From the NCBI RefSeq assembly GCF_023544445.1, contig NZ_JALPVJ010000021.1, positions 1-64,000 on the forward strand: DNA of 64,000 nt, given 5' to 3'. The position numbers and the translations under genes were made by a program. Position 1 is the first letter of the stretch. Every line of letters starts with the position of its first letter. The notes beneath the pieces are model-generated. The model worked only from the letters and a program-made list of their open reading frames with translations. It ran no database searches and was not told the origin of the DNA. This DNA is from Actinoplanes sp. M2I2 (GTDB taxonomy: Bacteria; Actinomycetota; Actinomycetes; Mycobacteriales; Micromonosporaceae). Shown in pieces: positions 1-8,018 of the stretch.

Positions 1-60
1 TGCATGTGTTAAGCACGCCGCCAGCGTTCGTCCTGAGCCAGGATCAAACTCTCCAACAAA
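1..60 (-). rRNA. rrs: 16S rRNA, 5' end only
   Basis: The reverse complement contains GAGAGTTTGATCCTGGCTCAG followed by the conserved GACGAACGCTGGCGGCGTGC block, which is the universal start of 16S rRNA. Only the first ~55-60 bases are in the window; the gene runs off the left edge. The exact mature 5' end cannot be fixed from sequence alone. It is read leftward from the promoter at 257-285. Confidence 0.97.
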
Positions 61-190
61 ATCTTTGGAAAAGCGTCCCGGCAACAAAATAATGTTGCCA
101 AAGGAATCTCCCACCTAACCTGCACCAACCCTCCCGAAGGAGAAGAAAGTGACAAGCCGGCCGGGGTTCAAACTAATTGGCACTGGCTTA

Positions 191-222
191 TCAAGCACCC
201 TGTTGAGTTCTCAAAGAACAAC
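191..222 (-). promoter_or_regulatory. rrn leader element (boxA-like antitermination/processing region)
   Basis: On the minus strand this reads GTTGTTCTTTGAGAACTCAA followed by CAGGGTGC, a block found in the leader of actinobacterial rRNA operons between promoter and 16S, where antitermination and RNase III processing signals lie. The assignment rests on resemblance to known actinobacterial leaders. The precise boxA boundaries are not resolved. Confidence 0.65.
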
Positions 223-256
223 CACACCCGGCTAACCGCTCCGGGGCACTCGTTTT

Positions 257-285
257 ACTTTACTCTCGCTTTACCGCTTCGTCAA
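257..285 (-). promoter_or_regulatory. rRNA operon promoter
   Basis: On the minus strand a TTGACG -35 hexamer (280-285) is followed after exactly 17 bases by a TAAAGT -10 hexamer (257-262). This is a near-consensus housekeeping sigma promoter, strong for such a GC-rich genome, and it points into the 16S leader. Additional upstream rrn promoters may exist; I see no other equally clear one. Confidence 0.8.
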
Positions 286-550
286 ACCCCGGAAATCTCC
301 GAGAAATGCGATCCGGATCAACTCGAGCCCGCAGAAATCTACACCAGCTATTGCTGAAGTATTTCACTTGGGGTTCCTCCAGGACGGCCGCGCCGGGCCC
401 CTGCCGGGTCCCGCTCGCTCGCCCGTCTCCCTGGCGGCTCGGTAAACATTACAGGGCCGGGCCATGGACGCCAAATCGGCCCCCTGCGAACCAGGTCACA
501 GGAGGCCGAGGGGTCGGAAGCCTCAGGTCGCGACTGCGCCACCCGAGGGG
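286..550. other. intergenic region between rrn promoter and tyrS
   Basis: The stretch lies upstream of the rrn promoter and downstream of the tyrS stop. I see no credible small gene, tRNA or strong terminator stem in it. Both flanking genes read leftward, so it should hold the end of the tyrS transcript and upstream promoter elements of the rrn operon. Confidence 0.5.
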
Positions 551-1807
551 CTACTGGGCGTAGTCCACGCCGGCGAAGGTCCGCTTTCCGCGGCGGAGGA
601 CCAGGAACCGGCCGTGCAGGAGGGTGTCGGGGGTGGGCGCGGCTTCGCCGTCGGTGATGCGGACGTTGTTCACGTAGGCGCCCCCCTCGGTGATGGTGCG
701 CCTTGCCTCGTTGGCGCTCGCCACCAGACCCGACTCCTTGAGCAGGGTGCTGTAGTTGGGCATCTCCCCCCGTACGGAGAGAAGCCCGGCCTCGCCCAGG
801 GCCGCGCGCAGCGTCTCGGGCGAGAGCTCGTCGAGCGAGCCCCGGCCGAAGAGGGCCTGGCTGGCCATGATGGCCTGCTGGGCCTCGCTCTCGCCGTGCA
901 CCAGGGCGGTGATCTCCTCGGCCAGGGCGCGCTGGGCCAGCCGGGCCTGGGGGCGGTCGGCGGTCGCCTTCTCCAGTTCTTCGAGCTCCTCGCGGCTCTT
1001 GAAGCTGAAGAACCGCAGGTAGTTGTTGACGTCGCGGTCGTCCGCGTTGATCCAGAACTGGTAGAACGCGTACGGCGAGGTCATCTCGGGGTCGAGCCAG
1101 ACCGCGCCGCCCTCGCTCTTGCCGAACTTGGTGCCGTCGGCCTTGAGCACCAGCGGGGTGGTGAAGGCGTGCACGGGGCCGGCCCCCCGGCGACGCACGA
1201 AGTCGACGCCGGCGGTGATGTTGCCCCACTGGTCGGAGCCCCCGAACTGCAGCGCGCAGCCGTGCCGCTCGTGCAGCTGGTAGAAGTCGTTGGCCTGGAG
1301 CAACTGGTAGCTGAACTCGGTGAAGCTGATGCCGCTCTCGAGGCGGTTGCGTACCACGTCGCGGGCCAGCATCTTGTTGACCGGGAAGTGCTTGCCGACG
1401 TCGCGCAGGAACTCGATGACCGAGGTCGGGCCGGTCCAGTCGAGGTTGTTGACCAGGGTGGCCGCGTTGTCGCCGTCGTAGGTGACGAACGGGGCCAGCT
1501 GGGCCCGGATGCGTTCCACCCAGCCCTGGACGACCTCGGGCGCGTTGAGGCTGCGCTCGCTGGACTCGCGCGGGTCGCCGATCTGGCCGGTGGCGCCGCC
1601 GACGAGCAGCAGGGGGCGGTGCCCGGCGCGCTGGAGCCGGCCGGCGGTGATGACCTGCATGAGATGACCGACGTGCAGCGACGCGGCGGTGGGGTCGAAG
1701 CCCACATAGAACGTGATCGGGTCGCCGGTGAGCGCTGCGGCCAGCGCGGCCGGGTCGGTCGAGTCCTGGATCAGTCCACGCCATGTCAGGTCGTCTACGA
1801 GAGTCAC
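551..1807 (-). CDS. tyrS: tyrosyl-tRNA synthetase
   Basis: A cytoplasmic class I aminoacyl-tRNA synthetase that charges tRNA-Tyr. The class I HIGH-type motif appears as HVGH (residues ~45-48) after YVGFDPTAASL, and the KMSKS-type loop as KFGKSEGGAVWL. The tyrosine-binding QFGGSDQWGNI segment is present. A C-terminal S4-like RNA-binding domain ends in TITEGGAYVNN and the VLRRGKR block. The length of 418 residues is normal for bacterial TyrRS. I chose the GTG at 1807 (VTLVDDLTWRGL), because alignment with the family starts there and the upstream frame to 1888 is low-complexity glycine-rich. It stands alone just downstream of the rrn promoter region, with the ppk2 gene divergent. Confidence 0.97.
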   Translation of the reverse strand: MTLVDDLTWRGLIQDSTDPAALAAALTGDPITFYVGFDPTAASLHVGHLMQVITAGRLQRAGHRPLLLVGGATGQIGDPRESSERSLNAPEVVQGWVERIRAQLAPFVTYDGDNAATLVNNLDWTGPTSVIEFLRDVGKHFPVNKMLARDVVRNRLESGISFTEFSYQLLQANDFYQLHERHGCALQFGGSDQWGNITAGVDFVRRRGAGPVHAFTTPLVLKADGTKFGKSEGGAVWLDPEMTSPYAFYQFWINADDRDVNNYLRFFSFKSREELEELEKATADRPQARLAQRALAEEITALVHGESEAQQAIMASQALFGRGSLDELSPETLRAALGEAGLLSVRGEMPNYSTLLKESGLVASANEARRTITEGGAYVNNVRITDGEAAPTPDTLLHGRFLVLRRGKRTFAGVDYAQ

Positions 1808-1929
1808 CCGCCGATTGTCCCGCACCCCCCGGCTGGGACGACACCGGGTTTGGGCGCCATACCCGCCGCCACCCCCGGCGCCGCGCACCCGGAGCTGCGG
1901 AACGAGGGCGACGGGACCATGCTGTACGG

Positions 1930-2679
1930 ATGAGTCGCCTGGGTAGCGGTGAACCGCCGATCGACATCTCGAAGAAGAAGGCCATGGCCCGGCTCGAGGA
2001 GGCCCAGCAACGCCTGTTGCGGTTGCGGCTGATCCTCGGGGGCCAGATCGGTGAGAAGACGATCGGCCCGCCGCTGTGCTGCGTCTTCGAGGGCTGGGAC
2101 GCCTCCGGCAAGGGCGGCGCGATCAAGCGGCTGGTCGCCCCGCTCGACCCGCGGTTCGTCCGGGTCTCCCAGTTCGCCGCGCCGACGTACGACGAGAAGC
2201 GCCACCACTTCCTGTGGCGCTTCTGGCCCAAGTTGCCCGGCTGGGGCGGGATGGCGGTGTTCGACCGTTCCTGGTACGGGCGGGTCCTGGTCGAGCGGGT
2301 CGAGGGTTTCGCGACCAAGGAGCAGTGGTCGCGGGCCTACAACGAGATCGTGGAGTTCGAACGGACGCTCGTCCACGAGGGCATGATCATGGTCAAGTTC
2401 TGGATGCACGTCTCCCCGGAGGAGCAGCTGCGCCGGTTCGAGGACCGGTCGGGCGACCCGCTGCGGCAGTGGAAGCTCACCGATGAGGACTGGCGCAACC
2501 GCGAGAAGCGACCGGCGTACGAGGCCGCGATCGAGGAGATGCTCGAGCGCACCGACCCGACGTGGGCGCAGTGGCACGTCATCCCGGCCAACGACAAGCA
2601 CTACGCCCGTTTCGCCGTGGTCGAGGCGGTCTGCGACGCCGTGGAGGCCGAGCTGACCAAACGCGGTCTGTCCTTCTAG
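1930..2679 (+). CDS. polyphosphate kinase 2 family protein
   Basis: A soluble PPK2-family phosphotransferase that moves phosphate between polyphosphate and nucleotides. The Walker A region reads GWDASGKGGAIKR (residues ~56-68) and the Walker B/lid region reads DRSWYGRVLVE (~113-123), both diagnostic of PPK2. KFWMHVSPEEQLRRF and the WHVIPANDKHYAR tail also match the family. The length of 249 residues fits a one-domain PPK2. The start is the ATG at 1930, which gives MSRLGSGEPPID; the longer frame upstream is GC-rich and unlike the family. It is convergent with adk, with only 3 bases between the stops. Whether it prefers ADP, GDP or AMP cannot be told from the sequence. Confidence 0.93.
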   Translation: MSRLGSGEPPIDISKKKAMARLEEAQQRLLRLRLILGGQIGEKTIGPPLCCVFEGWDASGKGGAIKRLVAPLDPRFVRVSQFAAPTYDEKRHHFLWRFWPKLPGWGGMAVFDRSWYGRVLVERVEGFATKEQWSRAYNEIVEFERTLVHEGMIMVKFWMHVSPEEQLRRFEDRSGDPLRQWKLTDEDWRNREKRPAYEAAIEEMLERTDPTWAQWHVIPANDKHYARFAVVEAVCDAVEAELTKRGLSF

Positions 2680-2682
2680 CCG

Positions 2683-3336
2683 CTAGCCGGCCGGTTTGTA
2701 GGGCGGCAGGCCGAGCGTGTCACGGATGGACTGCTGCACCTCGTCGGCCGACGGACGGGCGTCGATGTTGTGGACGACCTCTTTGCGACCGAAGATGTCG
2801 AGCACCGGGCGAGTCTTCTCGTAGTAGTCGCGCAGCCGGGCGTCAAGCGCCTCGGGGGTGTCGTCGGCCCGGGTGATCAGCTCGTGGCCGCAGATGTCGC
2901 AGCGGCCCTCGACCTCGGGCCGGTCGGCGATGAGGTTGTAGTCCATGCCGCAGTTGGGACAGAGCCGTCGGCTGAGCACCCGGCGGCGTACCTCGTCGTC
3001 GGACAGCTCGAGGTGGATCACGGCGTCGATGTCGTAGCTCTCCATGAAGAACTCGGCCTGCCGGCCGTTGCGCGGGAACCCGTCGATGACGAAGCCGAAG
3101 TTCCAGTCGTGCCGGTCGAGGCGCTCGCGGACCACCGACTCGACCAGGTCGTCGCCGACCAGCTCGCCGGCGGTCATCGTGCGGCGTACCTGGGCGCCCA
3201 GCTTGGTGTGGTTCTGCACGTTCCACCGGAAGATGTCGCCGACGGAGATGTGCACCAAGTCGAGGTCGGCGCAGAGCAGCTCGCTCTGGGTGCCCTTGCC
3301 GCTGCCCTGCACTCCCATGATGACGAACTTGCGCAT
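2683..3336 (-). CDS. adk: adenylate kinase family nucleoside monophosphate kinase
   Basis: Transfers phosphate between ATP and AMP (or another NMP) in the cytoplasm. The P-loop is GVQGSGKGTQ (residues ~8-17), the NMP site contains GFVIDGFPRNGRQAEF, and the lid carries a four-cysteine zinc-knuckle pattern CPNC...CDIC (residues ~127-150). The length of 217 residues is normal. It is not in the usual secY-adk-map ribosomal context, so it may be a second adenylate-kinase-like enzyme. It sits one base downstream of the 3338-3937 gene and is probably co-transcribed with it. Confidence 0.88.
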   Translation of the reverse strand: MRKFVIMGVQGSGKGTQSELLCADLDLVHISVGDIFRWNVQNHTKLGAQVRRTMTAGELVGDDLVESVVRERLDRHDWNFGFVIDGFPRNGRQAEFFMESYDIDAVIHLELSDDEVRRRVLSRRLCPNCGMDYNLIADRPEVEGRCDICGHELITRADDTPEALDARLRDYYEKTRPVLDIFGRKEVVHNIDARPSADEVQQSIRDTLGLPPYKPAG

Positions 3337-3337
3337 G

Positions 3338-3937
3338 TCAGCTCTCTCCGTCGGCCGCGCCGATGCGCAGCGGTCCCGGCGCGGCGCGCCCGGTCAGCGT
3401 GGTGGGGTCGATGCTCCAGGCGTGGGCCACGGCGAGCACATCCTTCTCGCCCACCAGGACGGTGGTCTCCTCGTCGAGGACGCCGGGCAGGCCGGCGTCG
3501 CGTTCGGCCGGGTCGGGCTCGCCGTGCCAGGACGTGACTTCGCCGGTCTGTCCCACATACCCGAAAGTACGGATCAACTCACCGGCGGCGGCCCGCTGCC
3601 AGCGGTGCAGCTCGGTGACCCGGTGGGTGGCGAAGAACTGCACCTCGGTGCCGAGCACCTCGGACAGCGCGACGACGTCGACCGAGGTGTCGGGCCGCAG
3701 GAGCCACCGGCCGGTGGCCAGCACCCACAGCTCGTCGCGGGCGCCGGTCAGCGGCGGGGTGACCGCCACCCGGTCGTCCGTGAGGTGGGCCAGGTCGATG
3801 CCGTCGCGCCACGGCACCGTGCCGAGGTCGCGCAGGCCGAGGGCGGCGATCACGGACTCCGGGCTCCCCTGGGCCCCGTGACGGACGGCGAGCCAGGCTT
3901 GCTTGCCGCCGAATCCGACCATTACGTCCTTATCCAT
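3338..3937 (-). CDS. conserved hypothetical protein, unrecognised family
   Basis: A 199-residue soluble protein starting at ATG 3937. I see no signal peptide, membrane segment or known catalytic motif. It is rich in Trp and acidic residues, with a WLLRPDTSVDVVALSEVLG segment and a mid-region HRVTELHRWQRAAAG. It lies directly upstream of the adenylate kinase gene (1-base gap) on the same strand, so the two are likely one transcript. That suggests a housekeeping accessory role, but no function can be assigned. Confidence 0.7.
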   Translation of the reverse strand: MDKDVMVGFGGKQAWLAVRHGAQGSPESVIAALGLRDLGTVPWRDGIDLAHLTDDRVAVTPPLTGARDELWVLATGRWLLRPDTSVDVVALSEVLGTEVQFFATHRVTELHRWQRAAAGELIRTFGYVGQTGEVTSWHGEPDPAERDAGLPGVLDEETTVLVGEKDVLAVAHAWSIDPTTLTGRAAPGPLRIGAADGES

Positions 3938-3989
3938 GCCGTCAACGCTATCCGGTCAGCGCGGGCGGCTGTCCAGCGAAGCGCGGCCC

Positions 3990-4508
3990 TCAGCGCCAGC
4001 CGTACTCCTGGCGTAGCCGAGCGGCGACCTCGTCGAAGCGGGAGCGGTCGAGGATGGCGCCCTCACGCCGGATGCCGTCGTGGTCGACCTCGATCACCCG
4101 GTCGAGGCGGAGCCAGCTGGGGCGGTCGTCCTTGTCCCACGGGCCGGCGCCGAGCGCGAGCCAGTTGTGCTCGCCGTCACGCCGGTCCTTCGACGACAGC
4201 ATGAGCCCCAGGACCGTACGCCCGGAGCGCCCGACCACCAGGACCGGCCGGTCCTTGCCCTGGGCCGGGTCGTCCTCGTAGGGCACCCAGGTCCACACGA
4301 TCTCGCCCGGGTCGGCGTCGCCGTCGAGATCGGGCGAATACTCGATGTGGCGGCCGCGCTCGTGGGTCGGCACATGCCGTGGCTGAGGCCGGCCCGGCGG
4401 CGGGCTCTGCCGGGGACGGGGCGCGGGCGCCGGGGCCGGTGAGGGACCGCGGGAGGGGGCGATGCGCTCCGCCACCCGGCGCAGGAAGGACTTGAGAATC
4501 TTGACCAC
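3990..4508 (-). CDS. PemK/MazF-like toxin-family protein
   Basis: A 172-residue protein with a Pro/Ala-rich basic N-terminus (residues ~15-50) and a C-terminal PemK/MazF-like fold: VWTWVPYEDDPAQGKDRPVLVVG (beginning of the SH3-like barrel), then a VLGLMLSS strand. MazF-type enzymes are mRNA interferases. No antitoxin-sized gene is adjacent, so this is a solitary family member, and many such actinobacterial proteins are not proven toxins. The start is a GTG at 4508 with a weak ribosome site. The usual RP(V) motif following the barrel entry is present. Confidence 0.75.
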   Translation of the reverse strand: MVKILKSFLRRVAERIAPSRGPSPAPAPAPRPRQSPPPGRPQPRHVPTHERGRHIEYSPDLDGDADPGEIVWTWVPYEDDPAQGKDRPVLVVGRSGRTVLGLMLSSKDRRDGEHNWLALGAGPWDKDDRPSWLRLDRVIEVDHDGIRREGAILDRSRFDEVAARLRQEYGWR

Positions 4509-4576
4509 GGGAGCACTCTAGGCTGCCGGTACGACACCGGACATCGACGCCTGGCTGCCCCGGCCGGCGCGACGGC

Positions 4577-5380
4577 TCAGCTGACGAAGTCCTGGGTCAT
4601 CCAGGTGACGCCCTTGCTGTCGCGCACGATGCTCAGGCCGATCCGCTTGAAGCCGGGGTTGAGCAGGTTCTTGCGGTGGCCGTCGTTCGGCGGGACCTCG
4701 GCCAGCATGCTGTCGGTGAGGCCGTTGGCCGCCTTGACCTTGGCCGCGTCGCTGGCGCCGCTCGATCCGTAGCCGATGTTCTCGCCGGCACCCGACCACT
4801 TCACGCCCTGGGCGCTAAACCGGTCGCCCAGGCCGCTCTCGCCCGGGCACTGATGCGAGAGGCCGCAGCCGTCGATCATGAGCTGGGTGTGGACGGCGGC
4901 CGCCTTCGACAGCTGGGTGTCCAGGCTCAGGGTGCCCAGGCCTTCGGCCTTGCGGGCGGCGTTGATGCGCGCGAGCACCTGCTCGGCGACCGAGCCGCTG
5001 GTCTGCGGGGCGGTCGTCGACGGCTTCTTCGTCCTGGTCCGGGTGGCCGTCGGCTTGGGTGTCGACTTCTTCGTCGTCGGCTTCGCGCTCGGCGCCTTCG
5101 AGCTCGGCGGGGTCGTCGTCGGGGCGGCCGAGCTGGGCGTGGCCGACGGGGACGAGGAGGGGGACGGCGCCAGCGTGGGCGGAGCCGACTCGGTGACGCC
5201 GGGGTCCTCGGTGAGGGGCTGGTCGGCCCCGGTGTTCACGGCGGAGGTCGTCGTCTCCGCCTCGGCGTCCTTGGTGAGCCCGGCGACGGTGAATCCGGCC
5301 CCGATCACCACGGCGGTGGCGCCGGCCACCATCGTGTAGCGGAAACGGGCGGCAGCGGACATCGACACGGGAGAGCTCAC
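4577..5380 (-). CDS. secreted/membrane-anchored CAP-domain (SCP/PR1) protein
   Basis: A 267-residue exported protein. An N-terminal hydrophobic segment (residues ~18-36, TMVAGATAVVIGAGFTVAG) is followed by a Ser/Thr/Pro-rich linker (~60-125) and a C-terminal CAP domain (~130-267) containing LARINAARKAEGL, HTQLMIDGCGLSH, and GENIGYG and GHRKNLLNPGF motifs. CAP domains in bacteria are extracellular and of varied or unknown activity, sometimes linked to cell wall. The start is taken as GTG 5380; an ATG at 5362 is possible. It stands alone between PemK-like and glycosylase genes. Confidence 0.88.
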   Translation of the reverse strand: MSSPVSMSAAARFRYTMVAGATAVVIGAGFTVAGLTKDAEAETTTSAVNTGADQPLTEDPGVTESAPPTLAPSPSSSPSATPSSAAPTTTPPSSKAPSAKPTTKKSTPKPTATRTRTKKPSTTAPQTSGSVAEQVLARINAARKAEGLGTLSLDTQLSKAAAVHTQLMIDGCGLSHQCPGESGLGDRFSAQGVKWSGAGENIGYGSSGASDAAKVKAANGLTDSMLAEVPPNDGHRKNLLNPGFKRIGLSIVRDSKGVTWMTQDFVS

Positions 5381-5567
5381 CTCGGGGATAAGGGGGGACG
5401 GCGCGGCCCCACTATGCGCCGCCTACCGGGCCTGCTCTGCGCGGCTAATCAGTCCTTAAGGTTGGGCACACCGAGATCTAAAGATCAAAACCTACCGACG
5501 GCCGCCACGGGGTCACGGGGTCACGGGCTCGGGACGGCTCGGGCGGCCGGTGTGCTTGGCTGGTCCG

Positions 5568-6182
5568 GTGAACGAGAACTGGCTGGATCTGCCGGCGAGC
5601 GAGGTCGACGAGGCCGCCCGGCGCCTGCTGGGGTGGCACCTCACCGCCAACGACGTCACGGTGCGGCTGACCGAGGTCGAGGCGTACAGCGGGCTCGGCG
5701 AGGACCCCGCGTCGCACGCGCATCGCGGCCGGACGGGCCGGAACGCGGTCATGTTCGGTCCGGCCGGCTTTCTGTACGTCTATCAGATCTACGGCATGCA
5801 CTTCTGCGCCAACATCGTCTGCGGCGAGGAGGGGCGCGCCGCGGCGGTGCTGCTGCGCGCCGGCGAGGTCGTCGAGGGCCTGCCGTACGCCCGGGAGCGG
5901 CGGCCGGCGTCGCGCGGGGACACGGACCTGGCCGCCGGGCCGGCGAAGCTCATGCAGGTGCTGGCGCTCGACCGGGGCGCCAACGGCACGTCCGTCGTCG
6001 ACGGCACCGGCCCGCTGACGGTGTCCCCCGGCTCGGGCCCGAAGGTCGCGGTGGCGGCCGGGCCCCGGGTGGGGGTCACGGCGGCGCACGATGTGGCCTG
6101 GCGGTTCTGGATCGAGGGGGATCCGACGGTCAGCGCCTATCGGCGGCACACCCCCCGGTCCCGGGCCCCGAAAGTGTCGTAG
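5568..6182 (+). CDS. DNA-3-methyladenine glycosylase (AAG/MPG family)
   Basis: A base-excision repair enzyme that removes alkylated purines from DNA. The family core LTEVEAYSGLGEDPASHAHR (about residues 34-53, with the catalytic Glu in EVEAY) is followed by GRTGRNAVMFGPAGFLYVY and IYGMHFCANIV. Length is 204 residues from a GTG at 5568 (VNENWLDLP); an in-frame GTG at 5550 would add six residues. It is adjacent to the RibD-like reductase on the same strand, 20 bases apart. Confidence 0.92.
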   Translation: MNENWLDLPASEVDEAARRLLGWHLTANDVTVRLTEVEAYSGLGEDPASHAHRGRTGRNAVMFGPAGFLYVYQIYGMHFCANIVCGEEGRAAAVLLRAGEVVEGLPYARERRPASRGDTDLAAGPAKLMQVLALDRGANGTSVVDGTGPLTVSPGSGPKVAVAAGPRVGVTAAHDVAWRFWIEGDPTVSAYRRHTPRSRAPKVS

Positions 6183-6202
6183 GGCGCTGCTACCAAGGAG
6201 GC

Positions 6203-6949
6203 ATGGAGAAGCCTCGCGTGGTCGTGTCGGTGACGACGTCCGTCGACGGGCGGGTCGCCCTGCATCGTGACCGTCCGCTGATGACCACCGAGGACGGCAA
6301 GGTGTGGGAGACGCTGCGGCCGCCCAGCGCCCAGGCCGTCGAGGAGGCGCGCGACGCGCTGCTGGAGCGGCTGCACTCCCCCACCGTGCGGCTGGAGGGC
6401 AGCGGGTCGATGGTGCCGCCCTCCACCGGACCGCTCACCGGTCTGCCGCCGGCCTCGGCCGACGAGGTGTACGAGGACTTCGTGGCCGTGGACGCGACGC
6501 GGTGGTTCGCGGTCGTCGACGGCCGGGGCCGGGTGCGGTGGACGATGAAGGAGGCCGGCGGTCAGCACCTGCTCGTGCTGGCCTCGCGGTCGACCCCGGC
6601 CGCCTATCTGGCTCATCTGCGCCGGGAAAGGATCAGCTATCTGGTGGCCGGCACGCAGCGGGTCGACCTGGGGGCGGCACTGGGGCGGATGCGGTCGCTG
6701 CTCGGCGTCTCCTGCGTGGTGTCGACGGGCGGGGGCGGGCTCAACGGCGCGCTGCTGCGGGCCGGGCTGGTCGACGAGATCCAGCTGATCGTGCTGCCGG
6801 CGGCGATCGGGGGCCTGGGGACGCCCGGTCTGTTCGACGGTCCGGCGCCGGCCGACGGCGAGCTCCCGACCCGGCTGCGGCTGCTGTCCTCGCACACCGA
6901 GGCCGACGGCACGCTCTGGCTGCGATACGAGGTGGTGCGCTCTGGCTGA
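6203..6949 (+). CDS. RibD C-terminal/pyrimidine reductase-like oxidoreductase
   Basis: A 248-residue NADPH-dependent reductase of the RibD-C/dihydrofolate-reductase-like family. It begins VVVSVTTSVDGRVAL, has the DATRWFAVVDGRGRVRW and YLVAGTQRVDL strands, and VVSTGGGGLNGALLRAGLVDEI with ILPAA-type C-terminal strands. RibD proper acts in riboflavin synthesis, but this gene lacks the deaminase domain and lies away from rib genes, so its substrate is uncertain. The ATG at 6203 follows an AAGGAG site at very short spacing. Confidence 0.85.
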   Translation: MEKPRVVVSVTTSVDGRVALHRDRPLMTTEDGKVWETLRPPSAQAVEEARDALLERLHSPTVRLEGSGSMVPPSTGPLTGLPPASADEVYEDFVAVDATRWFAVVDGRGRVRWTMKEAGGQHLLVLASRSTPAAYLAHLRRERISYLVAGTQRVDLGAALGRMRSLLGVSCVVSTGGGGLNGALLRAGLVDEIQLIVLPAAIGGLGTPGLFDGPAPADGELPTRLRLLSSHTEADGTLWLRYEVVRSG

Positions 6950-6991
6950 AACAGCCCCGGCCGGGCGGCCGGGCCGCTAGCGTCCGGACTG

Positions 6992-7546
6992 ATGATTCCG
7001 CAGCGATGGTTGATCGTTTGCAGCGCCCTGTGCTCGGCCGGCCTGCTCTGGTCGGGCGTGCTCGTCGCCGGCCTGATGGCCGGGGTGAGCCTGGTGCCGA
7101 CCGCGTGGGCGGTCGGGGTGGCCGCGGCGCTGACCGTGCCCGGGACGATCGTCGGGGTGCTGGGCAACCGCTGGTACTACCGGACCACGCGGCCGCGCAG
7201 CCGGTGGAGCCTGACGTCGTGGGTGCCGCCGCACGTGCCGCACTGGGCCGGCATGCTGGCCGGGGTGCTGTTCTTCGCCTTCTGGCTGGCCGTGGTGGTG
7301 GCCTTCGCCGGCCTGGACGGCGACCGCGAGCTTCGCAACGGTCAGTACGTGCTGATCGACGACGACCGCACCACGGTCGTGACCGAGTCGGACTACTCCC
7401 ACCAGGGTGACCTGGAGCAGCAGATCTCGCTGGGGGTCCTGGGCGCGCTGGCCGTGGGCGGCACGTTCATGACCGGCGCCGTGCTGACCCACCACGCGGC
7501 CCCGCAGCCCACCGAGACGCAGTCCGCGGGCCGGCCGCTGGCCTGA
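6992..7546 (+). CDS. membrane protein of unknown function
   Basis: A 184-residue protein with hydrophobic segments at about residues 8-28, 35-58, 88-110 and 145-165. A soluble loop around DGDRELRNGQYVLIDDDRTTVV lies between the last two. I do not recognise the family. It follows the reductase gene by 42 bases on the same strand, so it could be co-transcribed, but there is no functional link. Confidence 0.7.
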   Translation: MIPQRWLIVCSALCSAGLLWSGVLVAGLMAGVSLVPTAWAVGVAAALTVPGTIVGVLGNRWYYRTTRPRSRWSLTSWVPPHVPHWAGMLAGVLFFAFWLAVVVAFAGLDGDRELRNGQYVLIDDDRTTVVTESDYSHQGDLEQQISLGVLGALAVGGTFMTGAVLTHHAAPQPTETQSAGRPLA

Positions 7547-7550
7547 CGGC

Positions 7551-7630
7551 CGCCCGCGGCCGGGGTGTGAGGCCGGCGGCCGGGCTGTGAGGCCGGCGGC
7601 CGGGCTGCGAGGCCAGGCTCCGGGGTGTGG
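7551..7630. repeat. 20-bp tandem repeat, four imperfect copies
   Basis: The unit GGCCGGCGGCCGGGCTGTGA is seen at 7571-7590 and 7591-7610 with one mismatch, and more degenerate copies occupy 7551-7570 and 7611-7630. The array lies between the ends of a plus-strand membrane gene and a minus-strand XRE gene, so it is in a convergent intergenic space. Function unknown; it may simply be a replication-slippage product. Confidence 0.75.
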
Positions 7631-7650
7631 GTGTCCGCCTCCGGGGAATG

Positions 7651-7953
7651 CTAGGAAGCGAGCCGCTCTCGGGCGAGATGTCCGGAGCCGGCCGGCTCGA
7701 CGCCGAGGTCGGGCTGGTTGATCTCGGCCCACACCTCGTCGAGGGAGAGGCCGAGGACGTCGGCGATCGCCGCGATGGTGGGGAAGGCCGGGGTCGCCAC
7801 CCGGCCCGACTCGATCTTGCGGAGGGTCTCCGGGGAGACGCGGGCGTCGAGGGCGGTCACGAGCATGGAGCGTTCCCCGCGGGCGCGACGCAACAGGGCG
7901 CCGAGGCGCTGTCCGCGCTCGACCTCCGCGGGTGTGAGCGGCAACCTGACCAT
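7651..7953 (-). CDS. XRE-family helix-turn-helix regulator
   Basis: A 100-residue DNA-binding protein. The HTH (residues ~15-70) includes LGALLRRARGERS, SPETLRKIESGRVATP and IAAIADVLGLSLDEVW, typical of Cro/CI-type folds. No ligand domain follows; the tail is short and acidic. It is divergent from a methionine aminopeptidase gene, with only 65 bases between the starts, and repeats in that gap suggest it controls both itself and the aminopeptidase. The ATG at 7953 is the natural start. Confidence 0.9.
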   Translation of the reverse strand: MVRLPLTPAEVERGQRLGALLRRARGERSMLVTALDARVSPETLRKIESGRVATPAFPTIAAIADVLGLSLDEVWAEINQPDLGVEPAGSGHLARERLAS

Positions 7954-8018
7954 GACCCGATTCTAGTACCGGGATAATATGGCCGGGATAGTTATTGTTA
8001 GCGCGAGGAAGGCGCCTC
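7954..8018. promoter_or_regulatory. shared divergent promoter/operator for XRE regulator and map
   Basis: This 65-base gap is strikingly AT-rich for the region. It has two direct copies of CCGGGATA at 7969-7976 and 7983-7990 (14-bp period), with GATAATAT and GTTATTGTTA near them. A GAGGAAGG ribosome site (8005-8012) precedes map. The repeats are plausible binding sites of the XRE protein; that is inference. Confidence 0.6.

Noticed and set aside
5381..5567. c-di-AMP (ydaO) riboswitch before the CAP-domain gene
   Set aside because: None of the conserved blocks of that riboswitch were recognised in the 187-base gap.
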